NCBI GenBank assembly: GCA_040751985.1
Contig: JBFMFU010000092.1
Location: 1-64,000, forward strand
Origin: Desulfoferula sp040751985
GTDB taxonomy: Bacteria > Desulfobacterota > Desulfarculia > Desulfarculales > Desulfarculaceae
Reading direction: 5' to 3'
DNA: 64,000 nt
This document shows positions 52,250 through 60,660 of this stretch, piece by piece (within the stretch, counting starts at the first letter, position 1; the number at the start of each line of letters is the position of its first letter). The notes below the pieces were generated by a model that did not search any database, was not told the origin of the DNA, and saw nothing but the letters and a program-made list of their open reading frames with translations. Position numbers and translations under genes: made by a program.

Positions 52250-52765
52250 ATGGAGCTAAAGGGCAAGAAGATTGCCATCATGGCCGACGACTTGTTCAAT
52301 GACTATGAGTTCGTCTATCCCTTTTACCGCCTGCAGGAGGCCGGGGCCAAGGTGCAGGTGGTGGGGGCCAGCGCGCCAGTCACCTATCACAGCAAGCTGG
52401 GCCTGACCGCCACCTCCGAGGCGGCGGCCAAGGACGTCAGCCCCGACGACTACCACGGCCTGGTCATCCCCGGCGGCTACGCGCCGGACATCATGCGGCG
52501 CGACGAGTTCATGGTCAAGCTGGTCAAGGGCATCTTCAACCAGGGCAAGCCGGTGGGCGCCATCTGCCACGCCGGCTGGATGCTCATCTCGGCCGGCATT
52601 CTCACGGGCAAGAAGTGCACCAGTTTCTTCGCCATCAAGGACGACATGATCAACGCCGGGGCTCTCTGGCGCGACGCCGAGGTGGTGGTGGACGGCAACC
52701 TGGTCACCAGCCGCAAACCCGACGACCTGCCGGCCTTCATGAAGGCCTTTATCGCCGCCTTCTAG
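52250..52765 (+). CDS. DJ-1/PfpI family protein
   Basis: A 171-residue class I glutamine amidotransferase-like protein of the PfpI/YhbO group. It has KGKKIAIMADDLFNDYEF with the acidic residue of the active site (about Glu/Asp 15-18), LVIPGGYAPDIMRRDEFMV, and the nucleophile elbow AICHAGWMLISAG (Cys about 105, followed by His). Members are described as stress proteins with glyoxalase/deglycase or peptidase activity. AAGGAGGA precedes the ATG. It is divergent from the IscU-like gene, and the TrmB-like gene follows by seven bases. Confidence 0.92.
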   Translation: MELKGKKIAIMADDLFNDYEFVYPFYRLQEAGAKVQVVGASAPVTYHSKLGLTATSEAAAKDVSPDDYHGLVIPGGYAPDIMRRDEFMVKLVKGIFNQGKPVGAICHAGWMLISAGILTGKKCTSFFAIKDDMINAGALWRDAEVVVDGNLVTSRKPDDLPAFMKAFIAAF

Positions 52766-52772
52766 CCCGGCC

Positions 52773-53693
52773 GTGACCGCACCGTATATCTCGCTGGCCC
52801 CGCTGGTGGCCTGGCGCAGCCTGCCGCGGCCCCTGGACTGGCCGGCCCTGTTCGGCCGCGAGGCGCCCCTGGAGCTGGAGATAGGCTGCGGCAACGGCGA
52901 GGTGCTGGTGCGCCGGGCATTGGCCCACCCGGAGCTAAACCTCGTTGGCCTGGATGAGGACTGGTCCTCGGTGCGGCGGGGACTCAGACGCATCAACCTG
53001 GCCGGCGCGGCCAATGTGCGCCTGCTGCAGACTGAGGCCGGCCTGGCCCTGGAGCGGCTGTTCGCCTCGGCCAGTCTGAGCCGGGCCGCCTGCTTCTTTC
53101 CGCGGCCCTGGCCCCGGCCCCGGGACGCGGGCCGCCGCCTGCTCAGCACCCGCTTCCTGCGCCTGCTGGGCAGCCGCCTGGCGCCCGGCGGTTCGTTGCG
53201 GGTGCTCACCGACGCCCATGATTACGCCGCCTGGGTGCTGGAGCAGGCCGCGGGCAGCGGCTTCCGGGCAGCGGCGCGCCGGGTGCCGCCGGGCCTGGAC
53301 AGCAAATACGAACGCAAATGGATGGGCCAGGGCCAAGAGGAGTTCCACGAGCTGACCCTGGCCAAAACCGAGCACCTGGACTGGCCCAATCCCAAGGAGC
53401 CCAAGTTGCGCTACCCCCGTTTGCCGCGATTCGATCCTGCCCGCCTGGCCTCCTTCGAGGACTGGGGCGAGGTGGGCGTGCTGTGCAAGGACGTGCTCTA
53501 CGACCCGGTCCGGGGCCGTGCCCTGCTGCGCATGGTGGTGCTGGAGGAGGGCCTGGAGCAGGCCTTCTATCTGGAGGTGCTGCCCGACCAGGGCGGCCAC
53601 CTGCTGCGGCCGGCCCCAGGCTGCGGGCTGCTGCCCAGCCTGGGGGTGCAGCGCGCCCTCAAGGTCACCGCCGCCCGCCTGCAAGATGATTAG
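52773..53693 (+). CDS. trmB: TrmB-like tRNA (guanine-N7)-methyltransferase family protein
   Basis: A 306-residue SAM-dependent methyltransferase. SAM loop LELEIGCGNGEVLVRRAL (about residues 30-48), then NLVGLDEDWSSVRRGLRRI, LTDAHDYAAWVL and SKYERKWMGQG, as in TrmB. The signature usually written FPDPWxKxRHxKRR reads FPRPWPRPRDAGRRL here: the catalytic-site Asp is Arg and the His is Asp. It also carries about 85 extra residues at the C-terminus (from KLRYPRLPRF). GTG start. So the family is clear but the usual m7G46 activity is doubtful. It follows the DJ-1 gene by seven bases and is convergent with truD. Confidence 0.8.
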   Translation: MTAPYISLAPLVAWRSLPRPLDWPALFGREAPLELEIGCGNGEVLVRRALAHPELNLVGLDEDWSSVRRGLRRINLAGAANVRLLQTEAGLALERLFASASLSRAACFFPRPWPRPRDAGRRLLSTRFLRLLGSRLAPGGSLRVLTDAHDYAAWVLEQAAGSGFRAAARRVPPGLDSKYERKWMGQGQEEFHELTLAKTEHLDWPNPKEPKLRYPRLPRFDPARLASFEDWGEVGVLCKDVLYDPVRGRALLRMVVLEEGLEQAFYLEVLPDQGGHLLRPAPGCGLLPSLGVQRALKVTAARLQDD

Positions 53694-53696
53694 CGT

Positions 53697-54755
53697 TTAC
53701 TCTGGCAGGGCGGCCTCGCTCTTCATGAACTCCCGCAGCAGCACCGTGGCGTAGGAGCCCTTGGGCAGGGCAAAGGAGAAGACCAGGCTCTGGGCCCGGG
53801 GCCGTATCTCCAGCCCCGGCACCAGCAGCCGCGCCAGCCGCCGGCTGCCCTCCAGGCCGGCCCGCTTGAGCTGGGCCTCGTCCACGCCCTCGGCGGCCAG
53901 CAGCTCCCGCTCGTAATCCGCGGCCAGGCCGCCGGGCCAGCGCATCTTCTTGCCGTAGATGGGCCCGGTGTAGGTGATGGCCCCGGTCTCCAGGCGCGGC
54001 TGCTCAACCTCCGCGCTTTCCACGTCGAACAGGCCGCCGGTGTCGGTCTTCTTGGCCAGGTCGCCGTCGATGAGCCGGCCGAAGTCCCCCCGGCCCATGC
54101 GCGCGGCCAGCCAGGCGTTGAACAGGGCCGCCTGCCAGGCGCTTAAGAGCAGCTTGCGCAGCCACTTGTCCCGCGGGCCGGCCCCCATCAGGGCCCGGCG
54201 GCCCTGGGCCGCGTTGTCCCCCTCGCGGCCGAAGCGCTGGGCGCCGTAGTAGTTGGGCAGGCCGCGCTGGGCCAGGGCCGCCGCCACCGCCGCGGCCCGC
54301 TGGGCGGCCCCCGGCTCCACGCCGCTGACCAGGATGGTGAAGCGGTTGCCCAGCAGGTGGCCGGTCTTGAGCTTGTTCTGGTGCCAGGCCGCCTCCAGCA
54401 CCTCCACCGGCAGGGCCTCCTGCACCCGCTGGGCGGCCTGGTCCGGGTCCACGCCGGGCAGGTACAGCGAGAAGCTCTGCACGGCCCGGGCCTGCTTGTC
54501 CTTGAGCCCGGCGAAGCCCACTTCACCGCGCCCCAGGCCGAAGAGATCGGCCAGGCGGTCGGCCAGCACCCGGGTGGTCATGCCCTCCCGGCGCAGGCGC
54601 AGGTACAGGTGCGGGCCGCTGCCCTGGGGCAGATACAGGGGCAGCTCCTCCACCACGAAATGGGCCGGCTCCAGCTTGAGGCGCCCGCCGATGCCCGGCA
54701 GCTCGGGGGTGATGAACGGCGGCGGGCCAATGTGGCTGGGCAGGTTCTCAGACAT
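53697..54755 (-). CDS. truD: tRNA pseudouridine13 synthase
   Basis: A 352-residue TruD-family enzyme that isomerises U13 of tRNA-Glu. RLKLEPAHFVVEELPLYLPQ opens it; the catalytic aspartate lies in VGFAGLKDKQARAVQSFSLY (about residue 80); further motifs are GNRFTILVSG and LPNYYGAQRFGREGDNAAQG (about 155-175), and YTGPIYGKKM in the insertion domain. The ATG at 54755 follows GGAGAGAA at a slightly long distance; the upstream frame to 54911 shows no similarity. It ends three bases from the convergent trmB-like gene. Confidence 0.93.
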   Translation of the reverse strand: MSENLPSHIGPPPFITPELPGIGGRLKLEPAHFVVEELPLYLPQGSGPHLYLRLRREGMTTRVLADRLADLFGLGRGEVGFAGLKDKQARAVQSFSLYLPGVDPDQAAQRVQEALPVEVLEAAWHQNKLKTGHLLGNRFTILVSGVEPGAAQRAAAVAAALAQRGLPNYYGAQRFGREGDNAAQGRRALMGAGPRDKWLRKLLLSAWQAALFNAWLAARMGRGDFGRLIDGDLAKKTDTGGLFDVESAEVEQPRLETGAITYTGPIYGKKMRWPGGLAADYERELLAAEGVDEAQLKRAGLEGSRRLARLLVPGLEIRPRAQSLVFSFALPKGSYATVLLREFMKSEAALPE

Positions 54756-54923
54756 GGCCTGGTTCTCTCCAACGTGCCAGGTAGCCCCGCGGGCCTGGGG
54801 CGGCTTGGGCGAGGTTCTAGCCCAGCTTAGGCCAGCCGGCCGGCCGCGGCAAGCCCCGGCCGCCGCAGCATAGAAAAGCGCCCCCGCCCTGAAGGCGGAG
54901 GCGCTGATCAAACGAGAGCGCGG

Positions 54924-55310
54924 CTATTTCTTGCGCTGGTGGCAGTCGCCGCACATCACCGGGCCGGTCTTGCGCTTGGCCTCCAGCAGGCGCAGGTGAC
55001 AGGCCTTGCACTGCCGGTGAAAGGCCAGGTTCAGGGGCACCGCGTTGTCGGCCGTGGCCCGGGGCTGGTGACAGTCGGCGCAGATGCCGCCCTCGGTGCC
55101 GGTTTTGCTGAAGTTCTTGTCGTACTCGTGGTGGCAGTTCAGGCAGGCGTAGGTCTTGGAGTGCTTGCCGTGGCTGAACACCACCGGCGGCCGCTGGTTC
55201 TTGCCCTTGCCGGCCGTGCCCAGCGTCATCACCTCGTCCTGGCCCCGGGCCCCGGTGACGGCCAGCGCGCAGAGCACCGTCAGGGCCAGCAGTCCCGCAA
55301 TGTATCGCAT
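54924..55310 (-). CDS. tmcA: Tetraheme cytochrome c3 (TmcA-like)
   Basis: A 128-residue periplasmic cytochrome. The signal peptide is MRYIAGLLALTVLCALAVTG. Four CXXCH heme sites follow: CLNCH, CADCH, CKACH and CGDCH, with extra histidines in FSHGKHSKTYACLNCHHEYD and NLAFHRQC that give bis-His ligation as in class III cytochrome c3. Placement after tmcB and tmcC identifies it as the Tmc-complex type II c3, which takes electrons from periplasmic hydrogenase or formate dehydrogenase in sulfate reducers. Heme attachment needs a cytochrome c assembly system; a CcsA/ResB-like pair is elsewhere in the window. Confidence 0.92.
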   Translation of the reverse strand: MRYIAGLLALTVLCALAVTGARGQDEVMTLGTAGKGKNQRPPVVFSHGKHSKTYACLNCHHEYDKNFSKTGTEGGICADCHQPRATADNAVPLNLAFHRQCKACHLRLLEAKRKTGPVMCGDCHQRKK

Positions 55311-55348
55311 TCAGGTTCTCCCCTCTTTTGAAGGCTCCGCGGCCCGGC

Positions 55349-56743
55349 CTAGCTGTCCTGGGCCTCGCCGGCCCCTGGCTTGGCCTCTTCGGCGGCCTCC
55401 AGCGGGGCCTCGGCCTCCTCCTCTTCCGCGGGCTGGAACTGCTCGGGGATGATCATCAGCTCGGTGATGATCTCCTTGAAGGAGACCACCTTCACCCCCA
55501 GCTCATATTCCTTGTTCAGGTCGTTGATCTGGTCGAAGCAGTTGTGGCAGGGCACGATGACGTACTTGGCGCCGGTGGCCTTGATCTGCTCGGCCTTGAC
55601 GCGGCCGCTCTCCATGCGCCGCTTCTTGAAGGGCGCGCCCATGGGGATGTAGCCGCCGCCGCCCCCGCAGCAGTGGTTGTGCTCGCGGTTGGGGCTCATG
55701 TCCCGAAAGTCGCTGCACAACATGTTCACCAGCTCGCGGCCCACGTCCCACAGGCCGCCGTTGCGCGAGACGTTGCAGGGGTCCTGGTAGGTCACCGGGT
55801 GCTCAAACTTGTGCTTGATCTTTATTTTGCCGTCGCGCAGCAGGTTGCGGAACAGCTCCACCGAGTGGATCACCGGCACCGGCGGCAACCCGCCCGGCGC
55901 GCCCACCCAGTAGGGGCCCTCGTACTTGGCCGAGCGGTAGGCGTGGCCGCACTCGGTGATGAGGATGGCCTTGGCCCCCAGCTCCAGGGCCTTGTCGTAC
56001 ATGGCCTTGACCGGCATGGTGGCCACGGCCTTGTTGCCGGCGAACATGGCCAGGTTGGTGCTGTCCCAGCCAGTGCTGGGCATGGTCCAGTTCAGCCCGG
56101 CCACGTGGAAGATCTGGGCGGCCATGCCCACGTCCTGGGGATAGTACATGGGCTCGCGCGGATTGACCGTGTACATGTAGTCCGCGCCCTTCTTGTCCAC
56201 CGGAATCTCCAGGCCGGCCACCGTCTCGCCGTATTCCTCGGCCATCCAGTCGCAGGTCTCCACGAAGTCCTCGCTGGCCATGGCCATCTGGTTGCCGGTC
56301 TTGCGGATGTTCTCGGTGACCTCCAGCAGGCGCTCGGGGCCTACGCCCTGGGAGTTGCACACCGCACGGGCCACGGCGATCAGGGCCGCGATGTCGATGC
56401 CGAAGGGGCAGTACATGGAGCAGCGGCGGCAGGTGGTGCACTGGCCCCAGATGATGTCCACCAGGCTTTCCAGGAACTGGCGGCTGACCCGGCCCTTCTT
56501 GCGCTCTATCACCCCCAGGCTGACCTTGGCCTTGTAGGCCGGGCTCACCTTGGGGTCGTTGTTCTTGGCCAGGTAGAAAAAGCAGCTCTCGGCGCACAGG
56601 CCGCAGCGGGAGCAGATGGACAGCCAGGTGCGCATGCGCGCGCCGTCGTTGGCCTGCAGGATGGACTGTATCTTCTTTGCGTCCACCGGCTTGGGCGGGG
56701 CGGGCGCCTGCTCCGGGGCGGTTTTTTCAGCGGCTTCGGACAT
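55349..56743 (-). CDS. tmcB: TmcB-like CCG-domain Fe-S protein
   Basis: A 464-residue cytoplasmic Fe-S protein of the HdrD/DsrK/TmcB/HmcF group. Two [4Fe-4S] sites come first: CSRCGLCAESC (about residue 47) and CTTCRRCSMYCP (about 103). Two CCG domains follow: TECGHAYRS near 265 and YQDPCNVSRNGG, EHNHCCGGGGGY and VPCHNCFDQ near 315-400. Pro/Ala-rich acidic tails sit at both ends. In the Tmc complex it links the membrane cytochrome b to a cytoplasmic electron or thiol partner. ATG at 56743 after GGAGTGA. Lies between tmcC and tmcA. Confidence 0.92.
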   Translation of the reverse strand: MSEAAEKTAPEQAPAPPKPVDAKKIQSILQANDGARMRTWLSICSRCGLCAESCFFYLAKNNDPKVSPAYKAKVSLGVIERKKGRVSRQFLESLVDIIWGQCTTCRRCSMYCPFGIDIAALIAVARAVCNSQGVGPERLLEVTENIRKTGNQMAMASEDFVETCDWMAEEYGETVAGLEIPVDKKGADYMYTVNPREPMYYPQDVGMAAQIFHVAGLNWTMPSTGWDSTNLAMFAGNKAVATMPVKAMYDKALELGAKAILITECGHAYRSAKYEGPYWVGAPGGLPPVPVIHSVELFRNLLRDGKIKIKHKFEHPVTYQDPCNVSRNGGLWDVGRELVNMLCSDFRDMSPNREHNHCCGGGGGYIPMGAPFKKRRMESGRVKAEQIKATGAKYVIVPCHNCFDQINDLNKEYELGVKVVSFKEIITELMIIPEQFQPAEEEEAEAPLEAAEEAKPGAGEAQDS

Positions 56744-56784
56744 GAATATCACTCCGCTAAAGCTTGGTTAGTGGCGTCAAAACC

Positions 56785-57444
56785 TTACCAGGCGCGGGCC
56801 CCCCGCCTGGTTCCGAATTCAAAGCCGATGGCCGTGCGGCTGAAGAAGAACAGCACCACGTGGGCCAGCTTGGAGAAGGGGATGATCACCAGAAGCACCT
56901 CGCTGAGCAGTATGTGCAGGTTGAGCATCAGGTCGTAGGGGCCGTACTGCCGGAAGGCCAGCCAGCCGGTAACGAAGGGCGACAGGGCCAGTAGCAGCAG
57001 GAACCAGTCCCAGGCGCTGGTGAGGATGCGCACCTCGGCCCGCACCAGCCGCCGCACGATGAAGAACACCCCGCAGCCGATCACCACCAGGGTCAGGATC
57101 TCGGCCAGGCCCTCGGGCAGGGTGGGCAGGCTCCAGCCGAAGGCCTCCTCGAAGAGCATGTTGTGCGCCTGCAACAACAGGGGAACCCCTATCCAACAGA
57201 GGTGGAAGATGAACACCACCGCCGCGAAAAAGGGCTGGCTGCGGGTGGAGGCGCTGGCCCAGGGCACCAGCCAGTGGAAGATGGAGCGCAGGGCCCAGCC
57301 GGCCTCGCGGTGGTCCCAGAAGGGCTTGTCCTTCTCGCGGCTGATGGACAGCAGCACGGTCAGGCGGATGATCAGGCCCAGGCCGAAGACGATGAAGGCT
57401 ATCCAAAGGCCGGGCCCGCTCAGAAACTCATACAGCTTATCCAT
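56785..57444 (-). CDS. tmcC: TmcC-like membrane cytochrome b subunit
   Basis: A 219-residue integral membrane protein with about five helices, NarI/DsrM-type cytochrome b. Candidate heme histidines: RSIFHWLVPW (about residue 57), VVFIFHLCWIG (about 81), MLNLHILLSEVLL (about 185) and PFSKLAHVVLFFF (about 200). It ends with EFGTRRGARAW. First gene of the tmcC-tmcB-tmcA operon. The ATG at 57444 is favoured; the ribosome site GGGGAGG is 13 bases above it, so an in-frame GTG at 57468 cannot be excluded. Confidence 0.88.
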   Translation of the reverse strand: MDKLYEFLSGPGLWIAFIVFGLGLIIRLTVLLSISREKDKPFWDHREAGWALRSIFHWLVPWASASTRSQPFFAAVVFIFHLCWIGVPLLLQAHNMLFEEAFGWSLPTLPEGLAEILTLVVIGCGVFFIVRRLVRAEVRILTSAWDWFLLLLALSPFVTGWLAFRQYGPYDLMLNLHILLSEVLLVIIPFSKLAHVVLFFFSRTAIGFEFGTRRGARAW

Positions 57445-57554
57445 GGCGCAGCTATCACCTCCCCCCACTGGGTTTGGCAGCGGTTGCTTCAGTTGAAAAC
57501 CATGCTGACCACAGGGGCGCGGACAGCCGGCGTACTACTAATACGATCATAGCT

Positions 57555-57583
57555 ATGGTAAGGTTGGCCCGGCGGTCTGTCAA
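57555..57583 (-). promoter_or_regulatory. Sigma-70 promoter of the tmc operon
   Basis: On the minus strand: perfect TTGACA (57578-57583), a 17-base spacer and TACCAT (57555-57560). It lies about 110 bases above the tmcC start. Confidence 0.55.
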
Positions 57584-57783
57584 GCCCTATCTACTTATTT
57601 TACCTACATTTTCTGCGGATGATCCCCGGCGCGAAAAACCGCCGGAGATACCCTAGGTAAATCCTATAATATGTAGAATTTATGCGTTAATTTTTATTCC
57701 AGCCATTTCGCTTTATTGGAATATTTTATAATTTTTTCTCCCCCATCAGCCCCTGACTAAATAGGTCTGGCCCCCCATCCGGG
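57584..57783. other. AT-rich gap with TTTACCTA/TAGGTAAA inverted repeat
   Basis: Upstream of the tmc promoter and downstream of sfsA. TTTACCTA (57599-57606) and TAGGTAAA (57654-57661) form a perfect 8-base inverted repeat; a CCGGCG/CGCCGG hairpin with an A-rich loop lies between them. The TAGGTAA word also occurs twice above the gvpA promoter. Bases 57660-57745 are very AT-rich with several TATAAT-like words on both strands. No coding frame is supported. Confidence 0.45.
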
Positions 57784-58515
57784 CTACCAGCCCCGCAGCA
57801 GGGGCAGGCGCCGCCATAGGCACACCCGCTGGGGCGAGACCGCGGCCGCTAGCACCACCATGGCCACCCCGGCCGCCTTGGCCCGGCGCCACAGCTCGGC
57901 GTAGCAAGGGTCTATGTCCGAGGCGGGGGCGAAAGAGCCCGCGTCGCCGCGCTGCACCAGGTAGGCCATGGCCGTGTCCGCGCCCTGGGCGGTGAGGGCC
58001 ATGAGCGTCTCCAGGTGCTTGGCCCCCCGCGCGGTCACCGCGTCCGGGAAGCGGGCCACCCCTTCCTGCACCAGGGTCACGTTCTTCACTTCCAGGTACA
58101 GGGGCCCGGCCGGCCGCTGCACCAGCAGGTCCAGGCGGGTGTGCGCCCCCACCGGCACCTCCCGGCGCACCTGGGCCGCGCCGCGGAAGAGGCCCAGGGC
58201 CCGGCGCTGGGCGGCCAGGGCCACCAGCCGGTTGGGCAGCAGGGTATTGATGCCCACCCAGCCGCCGTTGATGTGGATCATCTCCCAGGTGTAGGGGGTG
58301 CGCCGCGCCGGGTTGGCCGCCCGGCTGAGCATCACCGGCGCGCCCTCCTCCAGGCAGCCCAGCATGGAGCCGGAGTTGGGGCAGTGGGCCGTGACCCGCT
58401 GTCCGTCTTCCAGCTCCACCTCGGCCAGGAAGCGCTTGTAGCGCCGCCGCAGGCGGCCGGCCATGAGGGGCGCGGGGAAGTCCAAGCAGACCCCGGCCAG
58501 GCCGCGGCCGCTCAC
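57784..58515 (-). CDS. sfsA: SfsA family protein (sugar fermentation stimulation)
   Basis: A 243-residue SfsA-family protein, with an OB-fold-like N-terminal part and a nuclease-like C-terminal domain. Signatures: MAGRLRRRYKRFLAEVELED (about 18-37), AHCPNSGSMLGCLEEGAPVM (about 43-62), and the catalytic-type core VGAHTRLDLLV then LYLEVKNVTLV and ARFPDAVTARGAKHLETL (about 120-170). Named for an effect on maltose fermentation in E. coli; its biochemical role is debated. The GTG start overlaps the stop of the GH57 gene upstream (GTGA), linking it to alpha-glucan metabolism. Confidence 0.94.
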   Translation of the reverse strand: MSGRGLAGVCLDFPAPLMAGRLRRRYKRFLAEVELEDGQRVTAHCPNSGSMLGCLEEGAPVMLSRAANPARRTPYTWEMIHINGGWVGINTLLPNRLVALAAQRRALGLFRGAAQVRREVPVGAHTRLDLLVQRPAGPLYLEVKNVTLVQEGVARFPDAVTARGAKHLETLMALTAQGADTAMAYLVQRGDAGSFAPASDIDPCYAELWRRAKAAGVAMVVLAAAVSPQRVCLWRRLPLLRGW

Positions 58516-60647
58516 GCCAGCTCCAGGGCCAACTCCAGGCGGGTCTGGGCGACGCCGCCGGGCAGCGGCCAGACCAGGCTCAGGGAGCTGCCCTGATAGG
58601 TGCGCTCCAGGCCGGACTCGGAGTTGCTCACCGTCTCCACCGGGTAGTGCCAGACCGTAGCCGGCTGGCTGGGAAGGATGCGCAGGGAAAATCCGCCGGG
58701 CTGGTTGACCAGACGCAGCTCCCTGGCCCCTTCCACGGCGAAGACGTGGCCCAGCTCATAGGCCCGGCCGCCTGCCTCCAGGCGCTTGCCCGGATCGTCG
58801 GCGGCCAGCAGGGTCAGGTTCAGCTCCACGGCCAGGCGGCAGGCCGGAGTGTCCGGCCGGGTGGTGGCCAGGACGTAGGCGCAGGACAGCCGGCCGCCGG
58901 CCTGCAGGCGGAAGTCCTTGTCCACGCTCAGGGGGAAGGGCCCGCCCGGCGCGAAGATGAAGCTCTGCCGGCGCAGGCTGCACCAGACCTCGCCGCCCTC
59001 GGCGCCGTGGTCGCGGACCGTGAAGGGGCTGGTGATCAGGTCGCCCCACTCGCCGTAGTCCGGGGCCTGGAACTTGTGCAGGTCCGCGCCCGGCGCCAGC
59101 AGGTGGTCCTGGAAGCAGGCCCGCTGATACCAGTCGTAGACCAGCAGCCGGTCCAGGTGCTCCTCCTTGAAGGCCACGATCTCATGGATGGAGGCCACCT
59201 TTTCCTGGCCCGCGGCTGGCGCGGACGTAGCCGCGGGTTTGGGCGGTTCCTCCAGCAGGCGGTGGTAGGCCTCCCGCCGCCGGGTGAGGGTGTCGGCCAG
59301 GTTGCAGCGCGCCGCCCGCAGGTTCAAGACGCTCAGGGAGCCGCCGTAGCCTGGGTGCAGCACCGTGTCCATCTCCGGCGCGGCCAGCACCGCCTCCTCC
59401 CAGCCGTCCCGGTCCAGGTCCGTGAGCGTGCAGCTGGCCCAGGGCCCGGTCCCCAGCACCGCCTGGTCGGCCAGGGCCTCGGCCGCGATGAGGTTGCTGT
59501 GCACCGCCTGCCTGAGATGGCCCAGGTACAGGCCGCCGAACAGGCCGTGCCAGTAGGCGCAGTTGCACTGGGCGGCCAGCAGGTGGTCCCGGGCCTGGCC
59601 CTCCAGGCCGCGCTGGGCCAGTTTGTCGCTCACCCAGAGCATGCGCTTGTGCATGAGGTTGGACTCCCGGTACTTGACCAGGAAGTTGTCCCACATGCCC
59701 CCGCGCAGAAAGCGCCGCACCTGCTCGTAGCGCCCCTCCTCCTCCAGCTCGTGGATCAGCTCCTCCAGGGCCTGGCTGGCCTCGGCGGGCAGGGCCCAGG
59801 TGAGCATCTCCTCGTAGGAGGCGGTGGGCGGATACACCCGGCCCGCGGGCGGGTGCTCGGCCATGAAGCTGCCGGGCAGGCCGGTGGCCAGCCAGGCCTG
59901 CTCGGCCAGCAGGGCCTCGAAGAACCTGAGCAGCCAGCCCTGACCGAACACCCACTCCCAGGTCTGGGGCCAGAGCCCGAACTTCTCCATGTCGTCGCCG
60001 TAGGTGGCGCAGGTGGGGCCGTACTGGTCGAAGGCCTGGCGCAAAAAGGCGACGGTCTCCTCCGGCTCCCGGAAGGGGATGGTGTAGCGCAGGTCCTTGT
60101 GGGTGGGGAACAGGGCCAGGGCGTGGCCTTCGCGCTCGGTCAGGTGATAGCCGAACATGTCCCTGGGCTGCAGGCCGGCGTAGTAGAGGTGGGTGTCGTC
60201 CACGATGGTGTAGCGCAGGCCGGCCGGGGCCAGCTTGGCCGGCAGGGCCGGCTCCCAGATGCGCTCGGCCAGCCAGAAGCCGCTGGGCCGCTGGCCGAAC
60301 AGGCGCTCCGTGGCCTGGGTCTGCATCTGCACCTGGGCCAGGGCGTCCCGGGCCGGCACCGAGGCCAGCAGGGGCTCGTAGTAACCGCCGCCCAGCATCT
60401 CCACCTGGCCCCGCTGGCACAGGGAGGCGATGAGCTCCCGCAGCTCCGGCTCCCGCTTCTGCATCCACTGCAGCAGCGGGCCGGAGAAGTGCAGGCCGCA
60501 GCGAATCTCCGGGTAGGCGGCCAGGGCCTGCACCACCGGCCGGTAGCACTCGGCCATGGCCTGGGCGAACACGCGGTCGAAGTTGCCCACCGGCTGGTGG
60601 GCGTGCAGGACCAACAGCAGGGTCATGCGCGCGGAGGGCTCGGGCAA
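58512..60647 (-). CDS. GH57 glycosidase (alpha-amylase/4-alpha-glucanotransferase type)
   Basis: A 711-residue GH57 enzyme with the (beta/alpha)7 catalytic domain plus C-terminal beta domains (DUF1925/DUF1926 style). Motif 1 is LVLHAHQPVGNF; the nucleophile Glu is in GFWLAERIWEP (about residue 123); the acid/base Asp is in ATYGDDMEKFGLWP (about 215). This set fits the amylomaltase-like GH57 4-alpha-glucanotransferases and amylases. Start: a TTG at 60647 with AAAGGCGG upstream, or the ATG at 60626; the second lacks a ribosome site. No signal peptide, so it acts on cytoplasmic glucan. Coupled to sfsA; another GH57 gene lies 13 bases upstream. Confidence 0.92.
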   Translation of the reverse strand: MPEPSARMTLLLVLHAHQPVGNFDRVFAQAMAECYRPVVQALAAYPEIRCGLHFSGPLLQWMQKREPELRELIASLCQRGQVEMLGGGYYEPLLASVPARDALAQVQMQTQATERLFGQRPSGFWLAERIWEPALPAKLAPAGLRYTIVDDTHLYYAGLQPRDMFGYHLTEREGHALALFPTHKDLRYTIPFREPEETVAFLRQAFDQYGPTCATYGDDMEKFGLWPQTWEWVFGQGWLLRFFEALLAEQAWLATGLPGSFMAEHPPAGRVYPPTASYEEMLTWALPAEASQALEELIHELEEEGRYEQVRRFLRGGMWDNFLVKYRESNLMHKRMLWVSDKLAQRGLEGQARDHLLAAQCNCAYWHGLFGGLYLGHLRQAVHSNLIAAEALADQAVLGTGPWASCTLTDLDRDGWEEAVLAAPEMDTVLHPGYGGSLSVLNLRAARCNLADTLTRRREAYHRLLEEPPKPAATSAPAAGQEKVASIHEIVAFKEEHLDRLLVYDWYQRACFQDHLLAPGADLHKFQAPDYGEWGDLITSPFTVRDHGAEGGEVWCSLRRQSFIFAPGGPFPLSVDKDFRLQAGGRLSCAYVLATTRPDTPACRLAVELNLTLLAADDPGKRLEAGGRAYELGHVFAVEGARELRLVNQPGGFSLRILPSQPATVWHYPVETVSNSESGLERTYQGSSLSLVWPLPGGVAQTRLELALELA

Positions 60648-60660
60648 GGGGGCCGCCTTT

